This document shows positions 44,634 through 53,189 of a stretch of 64,000 bases of DNA, piece after piece; position 1 is the stretch's first letter; each line of letters starts with the position of its first letter. A program made the translations under genes and the position numbers. Source of the stretch: Pseudotabrizicola sediminis (GTDB lineage Bacteria; Pseudomonadota; Alphaproteobacteria; Rhodobacterales; Rhodobacteraceae); NCBI RefSeq assembly GCF_004745575.1, contig NZ_RPEM01000002.1:310001-374000 (forward strand), given 5' to 3'. A model generated the notes under the pieces. It worked only from the letters and a program-made list of their open reading frames with translations, made no database searches and was not told where the DNA came from.

Positions 44634-44652
44634 AGGCAAAGGCCCTTTGCCT
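44634..44652. terminator. bidirectional hairpin between convergent genes
   Basis: A perfect 8-bp stem AGGCAAAG/CTTTGCCT with loop GCC lies midway between the smc-linked gene (ends 44561) and the lytic transglycosylase (ends 44693). The following bases are only weakly T-rich, so termination strength is uncertain. Confidence 0.5.
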
Positions 44653-44692
44653 TTGCCGAGACACACGCGTGCGGCGCAGCCGCTCCGTCAGG

Positions 44693-45844
44693 TCACAGCG
44701 CGTCCAGCAGCGCCTGCGTTGGCCAGGCATCGGCGGGCATCCCCAGCCGCGCCTGTTCCTTCTGCACCGCTGCACGGGTGCCTGACCCCAGAATGCCGTC
44801 GATGCGGCCTACGTCATGCCCCAGCGCGGCCAGCTTTTCCTGCAGCCGCATCATCTGGCTCTCGTCCAGACCCGGCTCGGGGTTGCCCGCAGCATAGACC
44901 GGCGCGCCTTCCAGCCGTGTGGCGAAATAGGCCCCGGTAAGCACATAGGTAAAGCTCTGATTCCAGTCGAACAGCGTGTGAAAATTCGGATAGGCCAGAA
45001 AGGCCGGGCCAAGTCGTCCCTGCGGCAGGATCAGCGACCCCACCCCATCTGGAAGCGTCTCACGCCCCGCAACCCCCATCGCCTGCCACTCGGCCACCGG
45101 CAGTTGCACCCCCAGCCCCGACAGCGCCCAGTCCATCTGGCCCGGCACCGCAACCTCGGCCAGCCAAGGCTGGCCCGCCCGCCAGCCATGGTGCTGCAGC
45201 AACCGCGCGCCCGACAGCAGCGCATCGGATACCGATGTCTTCAAGGTCACATGCCCGTCGCCATCGCCATCTACCCCGCGCGCCAGAATATCGGCGGGCA
45301 GCATCTGCACCATGCCGATCTCGCCCGCCCAGGCCCCGGTGGTATCGGTCGAAAGGTCACCCTTGGCATGCAGGGCAATCGCCGCGAGGATCTGCGGCTG
45401 AAACAGCTCTGGCCGGCGGCAATCATGGCTCAGTGTCACCAGCGCATCACGGGTGTTGAAATCACCCTGCACCGCGCCGTAATCGGTCTCGAATGCCCAG
45501 AACGCCAGCAAGATGCCGCGCGGCACCCCGTATTCCGCCTCTGCCCGGTCAAAGATCGCCGCATGCTCTGCCGCAAGTGCGCGCCCCCGTTCCCGCCGCG
45601 CGGCAGAGATCAGCCGCCGGGAAAAATCGGTGAAATTCATCCGGAACACGCCCTGCGACCGGTCGGCCCGCAACACGCCCTCATCAATGCGCGCCCCTGA
45701 CAGATAGCTGCGGGCCGCGTCTTCCGGCAGGCCAGCTGCCACCGCTTCGGCGGTCATCGCGGCGGTGAAATCGGACAGCGCCCCTCCACAGGGTGCGGCG
45801 ATGGCGGGGCTGCTCATCAGCAGCAGGGCAAGGGCAATACGCAT
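44693..45844 (-). CDS. lytic murein transglycosylase (MltB-like, with C-terminal peptidoglycan-binding domain)
   Basis: The 383-residue product has a signal peptide (MRIALALLLMSSPAIAA), so it is exported. The central SLT-2/MltB domain has the catalytic Glu in LAFWAFETDYGAVQGDFNT, GEIGMVQMLPADIL and AYPNFHTLFDWNQS. The C-terminal ~60 residues form a PG_binding_1 domain (LQEKLAALGHDVGRIDGILG). It cleaves glycan strands; a second transglycosylase, Slt-like, is at 32840. cobD ends 10 bp upstream. Confidence 0.93.
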   Translation of the reverse strand: MRIALALLLMSSPAIAAPCGGALSDFTAAMTAEAVAAGLPEDAARSYLSGARIDEGVLRADRSQGVFRMNFTDFSRRLISAARRERGRALAAEHAAIFDRAEAEYGVPRGILLAFWAFETDYGAVQGDFNTRDALVTLSHDCRRPELFQPQILAAIALHAKGDLSTDTTGAWAGEIGMVQMLPADILARGVDGDGDGHVTLKTSVSDALLSGARLLQHHGWRAGQPWLAEVAVPGQMDWALSGLGVQLPVAEWQAMGVAGRETLPDGVGSLILPQGRLGPAFLAYPNFHTLFDWNQSFTYVLTGAYFATRLEGAPVYAAGNPEPGLDESQMMRLQEKLAALGHDVGRIDGILGSGTRAAVQKEQARLGMPADAWPTQALLDAL

Positions 45845-45854
45845 GGCGCAAACC

Positions 45855-46754
45855 CTAGATCAGCGCCACGCAAGCGACAAGCAACAGCATCAGCCCCCAG
45901 GCCCGCCACAGCGCCCGACAGGCCGCGTCGATATCGCCCGGCCCCGCATCGCGCCGCCCCTCGGGCCAGACCCAGGGAAAGTCCGACATCACCCCGTGAT
46001 AGGCGCGCGGTCCCGACAGCGCGACATTCAGCACCACGGCCATCGCCGCCTCGGGCCAGCCCGCATTCGGGCTGCGGTGCAAGGGCGCGTCGCGCAAGAC
46101 AGGTCGCGCCGCCAGCCGCCCGTGCGACACCCCGATCAGCACCGCCGTCAACCGTGCCGGGATCAAGTTCAAAAGATCGTCAAACCGGGCCGAGGCCCAG
46201 CCGAACTCTTCATGCCGTTCAGTGCGATGGCCGATCATGCTATCCGCCGTGTTGGTGATCTTGTAGACCAGCATCAACGGCAAGCCTCCCACCAGAAACC
46301 AGAACGCGGGCGCGATCACCCCGTCCGACAGGTTTTCCGCCGCGCTTTCAATCGCAGCCCGCGCGACGCCCGGTTCTTCCAGCGCCGCTGTATCGCGCCC
46401 GACGATCATTGCCACCGCCCGCCGCCCTGCAGGCAGCGACTGGCGCAAGCCATTGGCCACGGCGCGCACATGATCGACCAGCGATTTCTGTGCCAGCAGG
46501 ATTGCCGCCGCGATCCCTTCCAACACCCCGAAATCCGGCACCAGCGCGATCAGATGCCCCAGCGCATAGGCCCCCAGCACCATCATCACCAGCGCCGCCA
46601 CCCCCTTTGCACGGCGCCGCGCACCCGCATTCAGCCGCTGGTCCAGAACGCCGACCACCCGGCCCATCAGCACCGCAGGATGCGGAACCCGGTCCCAGAT
46701 CGCGCGTGGCTCGCCAAAGGCGGCATCCAGCAACATGGCAAAGAACAGGATCAT
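45855..46754 (-). CDS. cobD: adenosylcobinamide-phosphate synthase CobD/CbiB
   Basis: CobD/CbiB attaches the aminopropanol arm to adenosylcobyric acid in cobalamin synthesis. The 299-residue inner-membrane protein starts MILFFAMLLDAAFGEP, with the typical PHPAVLMGR stretch. AIESAAENLSDGVIAPAFW contains the conserved Asn-Asp, followed by AFNKxxT-like KITNTADSMIGHRTERHEEFGWASARFDDLLNLIP. The upstream extension MPMSGTPP reads through a hairpin and is not used. No other cob gene is nearby, and no cobalamin riboswitch core was found. Confidence 0.94.
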   Translation of the reverse strand: MILFFAMLLDAAFGEPRAIWDRVPHPAVLMGRVVGVLDQRLNAGARRRAKGVAALVMMVLGAYALGHLIALVPDFGVLEGIAAAILLAQKSLVDHVRAVANGLRQSLPAGRRAVAMIVGRDTAALEEPGVARAAIESAAENLSDGVIAPAFWFLVGGLPLMLVYKITNTADSMIGHRTERHEEFGWASARFDDLLNLIPARLTAVLIGVSHGRLAARPVLRDAPLHRSPNAGWPEAAMAVVLNVALSGPRAYHGVMSDFPWVWPEGRRDAGPGDIDAACRALWRAWGLMLLLVACVALI

Positions 46755-46763
46755 TGCGGCATA

Positions 46764-46782
46764 TCCCCCTTTTGCCGGGGGA
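46764..46782 (-). promoter_or_regulatory. hairpin covering the cobD ribosome binding site
   Basis: On the cobD strand TCCCCC-GGCAAAA-GGGGGA forms a 6-bp stem whose 3' arm AGGGGGA is the likely Shine-Dalgarno sequence, 9 bases before the ATG at 46754. The stem could gate translation. The rest of the 227 bp spacer to 46981 holds no gene. Confidence 0.45.
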
Positions 46783-46967
46783 GTCCCGGACATTGGCACG
46801 GATTACACCGCCGATTCGCGCGATAACAGGGGTTGCAGGCCTGGGCGTTGTTTCAATCCGCTCCGAAATGCCGGTTCTTCAGTTCGATTTCAGGCCTCTT
46901 GGTCCACTGTCACCCGATTGACTTGATTTTAACCAATGATGGCGCAGACTGTTAAGAGTTGGTTTAA

Positions 46968-46976
46968 GGGGGGGGG
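46968..46976 (+). repeat. G9 homopolymer in the leader of the 46982 gene
   Basis: Nine consecutive G bases lie 6-14 bases before the start codon, overlapping the place of the ribosome binding site. Homopolymers of this length can slip and change initiation spacing. An AACCAA/TTGGTT inverted repeat (46931-46964) lies just upstream. Confidence 0.6.
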
Positions 46977-46981
46977 AAGCT

Positions 46982-47332
46982 GTGCTGGAATTTCTGCCGC
47001 AAGACATTCGTGACGGGCTGGATGCCGCCCGCAAGCGCGAGGCAAAGCGCAAATCCCGTCTGCGGGTTCAGGTGGGCGAAGCGGTGTTCCCGGTGCTGCG
47101 CTTCTGGCACGATGGATTTGTGCTCGATGGCGACCTTGCGCCACATCTGCGCGGGCTGGTCGATCTGTACGACGGGTCCAACCACATCTTTCAATGCCTG
47201 ATTGTCGCTTCCAGTCTGGAAAACGGCGATCTGGTCTGCGAATTCAAACGCTCCACCGCCGTACAGGACAAGGCCCCACTGGATTTCTGGCGCGATGAAA
47301 ACGCGCCCGTGGCCTATCTGCCGCGCGCCTGA
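46982..47332 (+). CDS. small basic cytoplasmic protein, unknown function
   Basis: The 116-residue product begins at a GTG after GGGGGAAGCT. It has a basic N-terminal helix (DAARKREAKRKSRLRV) and then strands with VGEAVFPVLRFWHDGFVLDGD, a loop, DLYDGSNHIFQCLIV and VCEFKRSTAV. The basic lead with a following strand loosely recalls PilZ-like folds, but the RxxxR and DxSxxG motifs that bind c-di-GMP are not present, so no function is assigned. It diverges from cobD and converges on the PatB-like gene, ending 42 bp away. Confidence 0.72.
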   Translation: MLEFLPQDIRDGLDAARKREAKRKSRLRVQVGEAVFPVLRFWHDGFVLDGDLAPHLRGLVDLYDGSNHIFQCLIVASSLENGDLVCEFKRSTAVQDKAPLDFWRDENAPVAYLPRA

Positions 47333-47374
47333 CCGATGGCGGGGCAGGGGCCGATGGCCCCGGCCTCTTGTGCG

Positions 47375-48547
47375 TTACTGCAAATCGCCAAATGCCGACT
47401 GCAACCGTGCGACTGCCTCTTCCACCCGCGCGCGCGGGGTGGCGATGTTGAACCGCAGATAGCTTTCGCCGCCGGCGCCAAAGGTTTCGCCATGGTTGGC
47501 GCAGATCTGCGCCGCCTTTTCCACCCGCGCCTTGAACTCGGCGGGGGCCATCCCTGTGCCGGTGAAGTCCACCCAAGACAGATAGGTCGCCTCCAGCGGC
47601 ATCGACTGCAGGCCGGGAATGGCATTCACGCCTTCGTCGAACAGCCGCCGGTTGCCATCCAGATAAGCCACCAGCGCATCGACCCAGACCGCCCCCTCGG
47701 GTGAATAGGCGGCTTCGGCCATGTGCATGCCAAAGGAATTGGGCGAAATCCCCAAAGCCATGATCCGCGCCGCAAACTTCGCCCGCAGGGCAGGATCGGC
47801 TATGATGACATTGCCGATGTGCGCGCCCGCGATGTTGAAGGTCTTGGTCGAGGCCGTCAGCATCACCAGCCGGTCGGCGCAATCGGGGGCGACCAGCGGC
47901 ATCGCATGATGCTTGTGACCCGGCATCACCAGATCATGGTGTATCTCATCCGAGATCAGGATCAGATCATGCCGTTTGCAGAAGTCCGCCACGCCGCGCA
48001 ATTCATCCGCCGTCCAGACCCGCCCACCGGGATTGTGTGGTGAACACAGGATCAGCATCCGCTCGCCCCCGGTCATCTGCGCGTCCCATGCGGCGAAATC
48101 CATCTCATAGCGCCCGGCCACCAGCGCCAATGTGCATTCCACCACTACACGGTCCGCCGCTTTTATGGTGCGGGCAAAAGCGTGATACACCGGGGTCATC
48201 AGCACCACACTGTCACCGGGCTGCGTAAAGGCGTCAACCACCAGCCCGGTCGCATTGACCAACCCATGTGTGGTGAAGATATGGTCGGGGTCCAGCGCCC
48301 AGCCGTGGCGGGTCTGCATCCACCAGCGGATCGCCTCGCGGTAGCCGGCATCATCGCCGTAATAGCCGTACACCCCATGCGCGGCCATTTTTTCGACCGC
48401 AGCCTGCACACAAGCCGGCGGGCGGAAATCCATATCCGCCACCCACATCGACAACCCCTTGTCTGCGGGCACACCATACAGGCGCTCCATCATGTCCCAT
48501 TTTACCGAATGGGTGCCAAAGCGGTTGATCTGATCGTCGAAATCCAT
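47375..48547 (-). CDS. MalY/PatB-family PLP-dependent cystathionine beta-lyase
   Basis: The 390-residue class I/II aminotransferase-fold enzyme has the MalY/PatB hallmarks: MWVADMDFRPP at the start, YGYYGDD, VLMTPVYHAF, CSPHNPGGRVW, ISDEIHHDLVMPGHKH and the PLP Lys in ASTKTFNIAG near residue 240. Members cleave C-S bonds of cystathionine or cysteine conjugates. Whether it makes homocysteine in methionine synthesis is inference. It starts at 48547 after AAAGGCGA; the longer frame to 48607 is rejected. It diverges from the deformylase cluster by 175 bp. Confidence 0.92.
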   Translation of the reverse strand: MDFDDQINRFGTHSVKWDMMERLYGVPADKGLSMWVADMDFRPPACVQAAVEKMAAHGVYGYYGDDAGYREAIRWWMQTRHGWALDPDHIFTTHGLVNATGLVVDAFTQPGDSVVLMTPVYHAFARTIKAADRVVVECTLALVAGRYEMDFAAWDAQMTGGERMLILCSPHNPGGRVWTADELRGVADFCKRHDLILISDEIHHDLVMPGHKHHAMPLVAPDCADRLVMLTASTKTFNIAGAHIGNVIIADPALRAKFAARIMALGISPNSFGMHMAEAAYSPEGAVWVDALVAYLDGNRRLFDEGVNAIPGLQSMPLEATYLSWVDFTGTGMAPAEFKARVEKAAQICANHGETFGAGGESYLRFNIATPRARVEEAVARLQSAFGDLQ

Positions 48548-48722
48548 GAAATCGCCTTTTCCTGTGGGTCGCTCGTTCCGGTTATAGACGTTTTGCGGGG
48601 AAGTCATCCCGATCTGACCCCGTCATGCGGTGAATTGATCTGCAAACGCGGCATATGCCGGACCATTCTCCTTGCGGCCTCTGCCCCTTGCGCGAACTGA
48701 CCCCGCACCGTAAATCATCCCC

Positions 48723-49238
48723 ATGATCCGCCCCATCCTGATCCATCCCGATCCGCGCCTCAAGAAGCCCTGTGAGACAGTGGCAGTCTTTGACGGCGAT
48801 TTGCGTAGGCTCGCTGACGACATGTTCGAGACGATGTATGACGCTCCCGGCATCGGCCTTGCCGCACCGCAGATCGGCGTGATGCAACGCGTGCTGGTGA
48901 TGGATTGCATCAAGGACGGTCCGCCGCGCCCGATGGCGCTGATCAACCCGCGCGTGGTCTGGTCGTCGGAAGACCTGTCCATCTATGAGGAAGGCTGCCT
49001 GTCGATCCCTGACCAATACGCCGAAGTGCGTCGCCCGGCCGAGGTGCGGGTGGCGTGGCAGGCGCTGGACGGGTCGGAGCAGGAGGAACAGTTTGCCGGG
49101 TTGTGGTCCACCTGTGTGCAGCATGAAATCGACCATCTGAACGGCAAGCTGTTCATTGATTATCTGGGCCCGCTCAAGCGCCAGATGATCACCCGCAAGA
49201 TGGAAAAGCTTAAGCGCGAACGCGCGCGGCAGGGTTGA
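48723..49238 (+). CDS. def: peptide deformylase 1
   Basis: This deformylase removes the formyl group of nascent peptides. The 171-residue protein has all three family motifs: GIGLAAPQIG (motif 1), EGCLSIP (motif 2, metal Cys) and QHEIDHLNG (motif 3, HExxDH-type with catalytic Glu and two His metal ligands). Its C-terminal tail is basic (RKMEKLKRERARQ). This is the complete, active-looking copy, first of three adjacent def-type genes ahead of fmt. Spacing to the next gene is 2 bp. Confidence 0.96.
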   Translation: MIRPILIHPDPRLKKPCETVAVFDGDLRRLADDMFETMYDAPGIGLAAPQIGVMQRVLVMDCIKDGPPRPMALINPRVVWSSEDLSIYEEGCLSIPDQYAEVRRPAEVRVAWQALDGSEQEEQFAGLWSTCVQHEIDHLNGKLFIDYLGPLKRQMITRKMEKLKRERARQG

Positions 49239-49240
49239 GG

Positions 49241-49741
49241 ATGCCGGTTCTTTCCATCCTGACATGGCCCGATCCGCGCCTTGCCACCCCATGCCTGCCG
49301 GTTGGGGAGGAAGATGTCACCCAACTCGCCATCGACATGCTTGACACCATGTATGCTGCTCCCGGTCGCGGACTTGCCGCGCCGCAGGTTGGTGTGCTCA
49401 AACGTCTGTTTGTGATGGACGTGACGTGGAAAGAAGGTACCCCCTCCCCCCGCATCATCATCAACCCGCAGATCCTGTGGCGCTCGGATGATATCGCCAC
49501 CGGGTCCGAGGGTTGCCTGTCGATTCCCGGCATCGCCACCGATATCCCCCGCGCCACCCAGATTCGCATGAACTGGACCGATCAGCATGGCCGGGCGCAG
49601 GATGAGGTGCTGACTGGTTTTGCCGCGATCTGCGCGCAACACGAATATGACCACCTTGACGGCATCGTCACCTTTGACCGCCTGGCCCCCGACCTGCGTA
49701 CGGCAGTGGAAGCGGCGTATCTGGACGCAAACCCCACATGA
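49241..49741 (+). CDS. def: peptide deformylase 2
   Basis: The 166-residue paralogue of the first copy keeps motif 1 as GRGLAAPQVG, motif 2 as EGCLSIPG and motif 3 as QHEYDHLDG, so it should bind metal and be active. It lacks the long basic C-terminal tail and has Asp in place of Asn after DHL. The ATG at 49241 is chosen over an upstream TTG at 49235. It overlaps the next gene by 4 bases, so the cluster is translationally coupled. A second deformylase could process a distinct set of proteins or conditions. Confidence 0.94.
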   Translation: MPVLSILTWPDPRLATPCLPVGEEDVTQLAIDMLDTMYAAPGRGLAAPQVGVLKRLFVMDVTWKEGTPSPRIIINPQILWRSDDIATGSEGCLSIPGIATDIPRATQIRMNWTDQHGRAQDEVLTGFAAICAQHEYDHLDGIVTFDRLAPDLRTAVEAAYLDANPT

Positions 49742-50238
49742 CCCGCCCTTGTATCCCATGGCCCCACCCGGTGCTGCGCACCCCCGCCGCCGATGTGGCG
49801 GGCATCACCGATGATATCCGTGCGATCTGGGACGAAATGGTGCAGGTGATGGATGCCATGCCTGGCTATGGCCTCGCCGCCGTTCAGATCGGGGTGCCGC
49901 TGCGTCTGGCGGTTGTCGATTGTTCCGACGCCCGAGGGCAGGCCATCCGCATGGCCAACCCAGAAATCCTGCACGCCAGTGGGCAAATGCGCGAGCATGA
50001 AGAAGCCAGTCCCAATCTGCCCGGCGTCTCTGCGATCATCAAACGCCCCCGCGCGGTGACGGTGCGCTATCTGAACGCCGATGGCGTGATCGAGGACCGT
50101 GATTTCGTCAACCTTTGGGCCACTTCGGCGCAGCACCAGGTCGACCATCTGGCGGGCAAGATGTATTTCGATCATCTCTCGCCGCTCAAGCGCAAGATGC
50201 TGATTGCCAAGGCAGAAAAGGCACGCAAACGGCTATGA
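49738..50238 (+). CDS. peptide deformylase-like protein lacking catalytic residues
   Basis: The 166-residue product aligns with the two preceding deformylases but all three motifs are altered. Motif 1 is [10 protein letters not shown] (Pro replaced by Val). Motif 2 is EEASPNLPG, without the metal Cys. Motif 3 is QHQVDHLAG, where the catalytic Glu is Gln. It cannot be an ordinary metallo-deformylase. The gene is intact, without stops or frameshift, and its basic C-terminus ([20 protein letters not shown]) resembles copy 1, so it may be a pseudo-enzyme that binds the ribosome or partners. It overlaps def2 and fmt by 4 bases each. Confidence 0.88.
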   Translation: MTRPCIPWPHPVLRTPAADVAGITDDIRAIWDEMVQVMDAMPGYGLAAVQIGVPLRLAVVDCSDARGQAIRMANPEILHASGQMREHEEASPNLPGVSAIIKRPRAVTVRYLNADGVIEDRDFVNLWATSAQHQVDHLAGKMYFDHLSPLKRKMLIAKAEKARKRL

Positions 50239-51131
50239 ATATCATCTTCATGGGCACGCCTGAATTTTCCGTCCCGGTGCTGGAAGCCCTTGCCGCGCAG
50301 CACGAGATCGTCGCCGTCTACACCCAGCCCCCCCGCCCTGCCGGGCGCGGCAAGGCTGACCGCCCCAGCCCGGTGCACCAAAAGGCACTGGCCCTTGGCT
50401 TGCCGGTCCGCCATCCGGCGCGGCTGAAAGACCCCGCCGATCAGGCGGAGTTTGCTGCGCTGCAGGCCGATATCGCCGTCGTCGTCGCATATGGCCTGAT
50501 CTTGCCGCAAGCGGTGCTGGATGCCCCCCGCCTTGGTTGTCTGAACATCCACGCCAGCCTGCTGCCGCGTTGGCGCGGGGCCGCGCCGATCCACCGTGCG
50601 ATCATGGCCGGGGATGAAACGACCGGCATCTGCATCATGCAGATGGAGGCGGGGCTGGACACCGGCCCGGTGTTGCTGCGGCAGGAAACGCTGATTGATG
50701 CGACGGAAACCACCGCCGACCTTCACGACCGGCTGTCTGCCATGGGGGCTGCGCTGATCTTGCGGGCGCTGGACCAGTTGCCCGCTCTGATCCCGCAGAC
50801 GCAACCCGTTGAAGGCGTAACCTACGCGGCGAAAATCGACAAAACCGAGGCGCGGATCGACTTCGCCCAACCTGCTACGATCGTCGACCGCCAGATCCGC
50901 GGCCTGTCGCCCTTCCCCGGCGCGTGGGTGCAAATCGGGGCCGAGCGGGTGAAGTTTCTGCGCTCCCGCGTCGCTGCTGGCAGCGGCGCGCCGGGGCAGG
51001 TGCTGCACGGCTTCACCATCGCCTGCGGCACCGGCGCGGTCGAGGTGACAGAGGCGCAGCGCGAAGGCAAGCGCCCGATGCCCGCCTCCGAAGTTCTCAA
51101 GGGCCTGCGCCTGCCAGAGCGTCTGGACTAG
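50235..51131 (+). CDS. fmt: methionyl-tRNA formyltransferase
   Basis: Fmt formylates the initiator Met-tRNA using 10-formyl-tetrahydrofolate; its product is undone by the deformylases encoded just upstream. The 298-residue protein has the N-terminal [12 protein letters not shown], the catalytic motif [16 protein letters not shown] (Asn, His and a following Asp), and a C-terminal tRNA-binding domain starting near residue 205 ([13 protein letters not shown]). The start overlaps the third deformylase-like gene by 4 bases, giving def-def-def*-fmt as one unit. Confidence 0.97.
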   Translation: MNIIFMGTPEFSVPVLEALAAQHEIVAVYTQPPRPAGRGKADRPSPVHQKALALGLPVRHPARLKDPADQAEFAALQADIAVVVAYGLILPQAVLDAPRLGCLNIHASLLPRWRGAAPIHRAIMAGDETTGICIMQMEAGLDTGPVLLRQETLIDATETTADLHDRLSAMGAALILRALDQLPALIPQTQPVEGVTYAAKIDKTEARIDFAQPATIVDRQIRGLSPFPGAWVQIGAERVKFLRSRVAAGSGAPGQVLHGFTIACGTGAVEVTEAQREGKRPMPASEVLKGLRLPERLD

Positions 51132-51182
51132 CCTTTCCGCCGCCGGCCCCCCATATTGAGTGGGACAACCGAAAGGCCGAAC

Positions 51183-51425
51183 ATGCCCATCATTGCCCTG
51201 ATCATCATCGGTGCCGCCGCAGGGTTTATCGCCACGCGGATGATGAAGCTTGAAACCGATGTGCTGACCACCGTGGCCATCGGCGTCTTTGGTGCACTGA
51301 TCGGCGGCTTCGCGCTGCGCTTTCTGATCACCATCACCGGCTGGATGGCAGGCTTTGTCGGTGCGGTTCTTGGCGCGCTGCTGCTGATCTGGCTGTGGAA
51401 AGCCTACACCTCCCCGCCCAAGTAA
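51183..51425 (+). CDS. small membrane protein of the GlsB/YeaQ/YmgE type
   Basis: The 80-residue protein has three hydrophobic segments, with the first reading IIALIIIGAAAGFIATRMMK and Gly-rich turns typical of the transglycosylase-associated/GlsB-YeaQ family. It has no catalytic activity known and is often stress-linked. The ATG at 51183 with GAAAGGCC upstream gives the family length; a longer frame to 51156 is unlikely. It lies 51 bp after fmt and may be read from the same transcript. Confidence 0.8.
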   Translation: MPIIALIIIGAAAGFIATRMMKLETDVLTTVAIGVFGALIGGFALRFLITITGWMAGFVGAVLGALLLIWLWKAYTSPPK

Positions 51426-51437
51426 CCGCGTTCACTG

Positions 51438-51959
51438 TCAGGTCAGCCGCTTCACCGCGTCTTTCAATTTGAATCCCTTGTCTCCGGCAGGTTGCCACAG
51501 CAATTGCCCTTGCCACGCGGCAAACAGCAGCGCCGCCGCCTCGCGCCCCTTGGCTCCGCCGCCCAAGCGCACCGCCAGCGCCTGTTCCACGCGCACCCGC
51601 CAGGAAATGGCCCGGTGCCGCAGGACCGGGTCATCCAGATGCCGGACCAGCAGCGGCAGGACCGCCGCATCACCCGTGTCGTCGCCCAAAGCCTTGACCA
51701 GCATCTGCGCCCCCTTGACCGACAGGTCCGACTGCCCCTCGGCGGTATCACTGATGCGGTCCAGCGCGTCCCAGCCATCCAGCAGCGCGGCGCGCACCAT
51801 TCCCTCTTGCGAGCCATAGCGCTGCACCAGTGTAGGTGCCGCCAACCCGGTGACCCGCGCCACCGCGCCAAAACTGGCCGCCCGCTCGCCCGATTGCAGC
51901 ATCAAGGCGCGGATGTGCAAAAAAATAAGACTATCGGGGATGAGTTTTGTACGTGACAT
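51438..51959 (-). CDS. TetR-like regulator
   Basis: The 173-residue protein has an N-terminal helix-turn-helix in a TetR-like place: GERAASFGAVARVTGLAAPTLVQRYGSQEGMVRAAL (residues ~24-59). The rest is all-helical and Ala/Leu-rich, as for a ligand-binding domain. No ligand is apparent. It lies between the GlsB-like gene (convergent, 12 bp) and the TRIC-like gene (21 bp behind), so it may regulate its own transcript. Assignment to TetR is by the helix pattern only. Confidence 0.7.
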   Translation of the reverse strand: MSRTKLIPDSLIFLHIRALMLQSGERAASFGAVARVTGLAAPTLVQRYGSQEGMVRAALLDGWDALDRISDTAEGQSDLSVKGAQMLVKALGDDTGDAAVLPLLVRHLDDPVLRHRAISWRVRVEQALAVRLGGGAKGREAAALLFAAWQGQLLWQPAGDKGFKLKDAVKRLT

Positions 51960-51980
51960 CCACCCAACATAAACGGCGGT

Positions 51981-52643
51981 TCACTTGTCGCGCAAGTCTT
52001 GACGCGTTGGCGGCAGGGTTCGGGCCGGGCGGGGCCGGTACACCGGCAGGCGCCAACCAAACACCAGACTGCCCGCTCGCAGAGTGAACGTCACTGCTGC
52101 GCAGGCCAACAGCTCCAGCCCATCCTCGGCCCCGGCGCGCTCTGCCACAATCGCCGCCAGCGCCCCCGCAAAGGCGCACGAGACATACAATTCGCCTTGT
52201 TTCAACACCAAGGGCACTTCGTTGCACACCACGTCGCGCATCAGCCCGCCCATGCAGCCGGTGACCATCCCCATGATCAGGATCACCGGCCAGCCCATGC
52301 CGGCCCCAACCGCCGCCGCCACCCCGGCCGGCACCGCCACGGCCAAGGCGCAGGCGTCCAGCCACAGGATCGCGCGGTAGCGGCTTTCCAGAAGATGGGC
52401 AGCAAAGAACACGGTTACTGCCGCCAGCGTGGCCATCCCCAGCATCATCGGGTCGACGATCCAGAACACATCACGGTCCAGCATCACGTCGCGCAACGTG
52501 CCGCCGCCTGTTGCGGTCAGGCTGGCGATAAAGATGAAGCCCACGATATCCAGCTGCGCCCGGCTGGCCACCAAGGCCCCGGTCAGCGCAAACACCGCAA
52601 CCGACGCATAATCGAGGAATGGCAGCAGCCACAGCAGCGTCAT
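51981..52643 (-). CDS. trimeric intracellular cation channel-like protein (UPF0126/YicG)
   Basis: The 220-residue membrane protein has seven hydrophobic helices and two copies of the family's GGG(T/L)(M)RD motif: [20 protein letters not shown] (first half) and [14 protein letters not shown] (second half). Prokaryotic TRIC homologues are potassium-permeable homotrimers. The two-repeat internal pseudo-symmetry is visible. It starts within the stop of rnhA (4-base overlap), so it is coupled to it. Confidence 0.92.
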   Translation of the reverse strand: MTLLWLLPFLDYASVAVFALTGALVASRAQLDIVGFIFIASLTATGGGTLRDVMLDRDVFWIVDPMMLGMATLAAVTVFFAAHLLESRYRAILWLDACALAVAVPAGVAAAVGAGMGWPVILIMGMVTGCMGGLMRDVVCNEVPLVLKQGELYVSCAFAGALAAIVAERAGAEDGLELLACAAVTFTLRAGSLVFGWRLPVYRPRPARTLPPTRQDLRDK

Positions 52644-53101
52644 GGCTTGCCCGGCTTGAACGGGGCCATCCCGGCGCGGGCCAGCGCATCAGCGCGCTCA
52701 TTCTCCGCATGTCCCGCATGACCCTTGATCCAGCGCCATTCCACCGTGTGCCGCTCTTGCGCCGCCTCCAGCCGTTGCCAAAGTTCGATGTTCTTCACCG
52801 GCTTGTTGTCGGCGGTTTTCCAGCCCCGGCGTTTCCAGCTGTGAATCCAGGTGGTGACGCCGTTCTTCACATAGGCGCTGTCGGTGACGATGATCAGATC
52901 CGACGGGCGCGACAGCGCCTCCAGCGCAGAGATCGCCGCCATCAGCTCCATCCGGTTGTTGGTGGTGTCGGCCTCGCCGCCCTGCAGTTCGCGCTGTTTC
53001 ACGACCGCGTCGCCGTCGCGCGCGATCATCAAGACGCCCCAGCCACCGGGGCCGGGATTGCCGGAACACGCTCCGTCGGTATAAGCGTAAAGCTGGGGCA
53101 T
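52640..53101 (-). CDS. rnhA: ribonuclease HI
   Basis: RnhA removes RNA in RNA:DNA hybrids and Okazaki primers. The 153-residue protein has the four catalytic acidic residues: Asp9 in [14 protein letters not shown], Glu in [12 protein letters not shown], Asp in [11 protein letters not shown] and Asp in [11 protein letters not shown]. The basic handle region ([18 protein letters not shown]) is present. AAGGAT supports the ATG at 53101 over the in-frame ATG at 53155. It overlaps the TRIC-like gene by 4 bases. Confidence 0.97.
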   Translation of the reverse strand: MPQLYAYTDGACSGNPGPGGWGVLMIARDGDAVVKQRELQGGEADTTNNRMELMAAISALEALSRPSDLIIVTDSAYVKNGVTTWIHSWKRRGWKTADNKPVKNIELWQRLEAAQERHTVEWRWIKGHAGHAENERADALARAGMAPFKPGKP

Positions 53102-53189
53102 GGGCGCATCCTTGTGACTGTGGCCCCGGATAGGCCGGGCCGCAGGCTGGGTCAACCGGCGTTCAAGGCCCTGAACCGAAGCCCTCGGG

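Noticed and set aside
46755-46981. Cobalamin riboswitch upstream of cobD
   Set aside because: GGTGTAATCCG on the minus strand resembles part of one, but the conserved GCCACTGT core was not found.
46982-47332. PilZ c-di-GMP receptor
   Set aside because: Basic leader and strand pattern are suggestive, but neither the RxxxR nor the DxSxxG motif is present.
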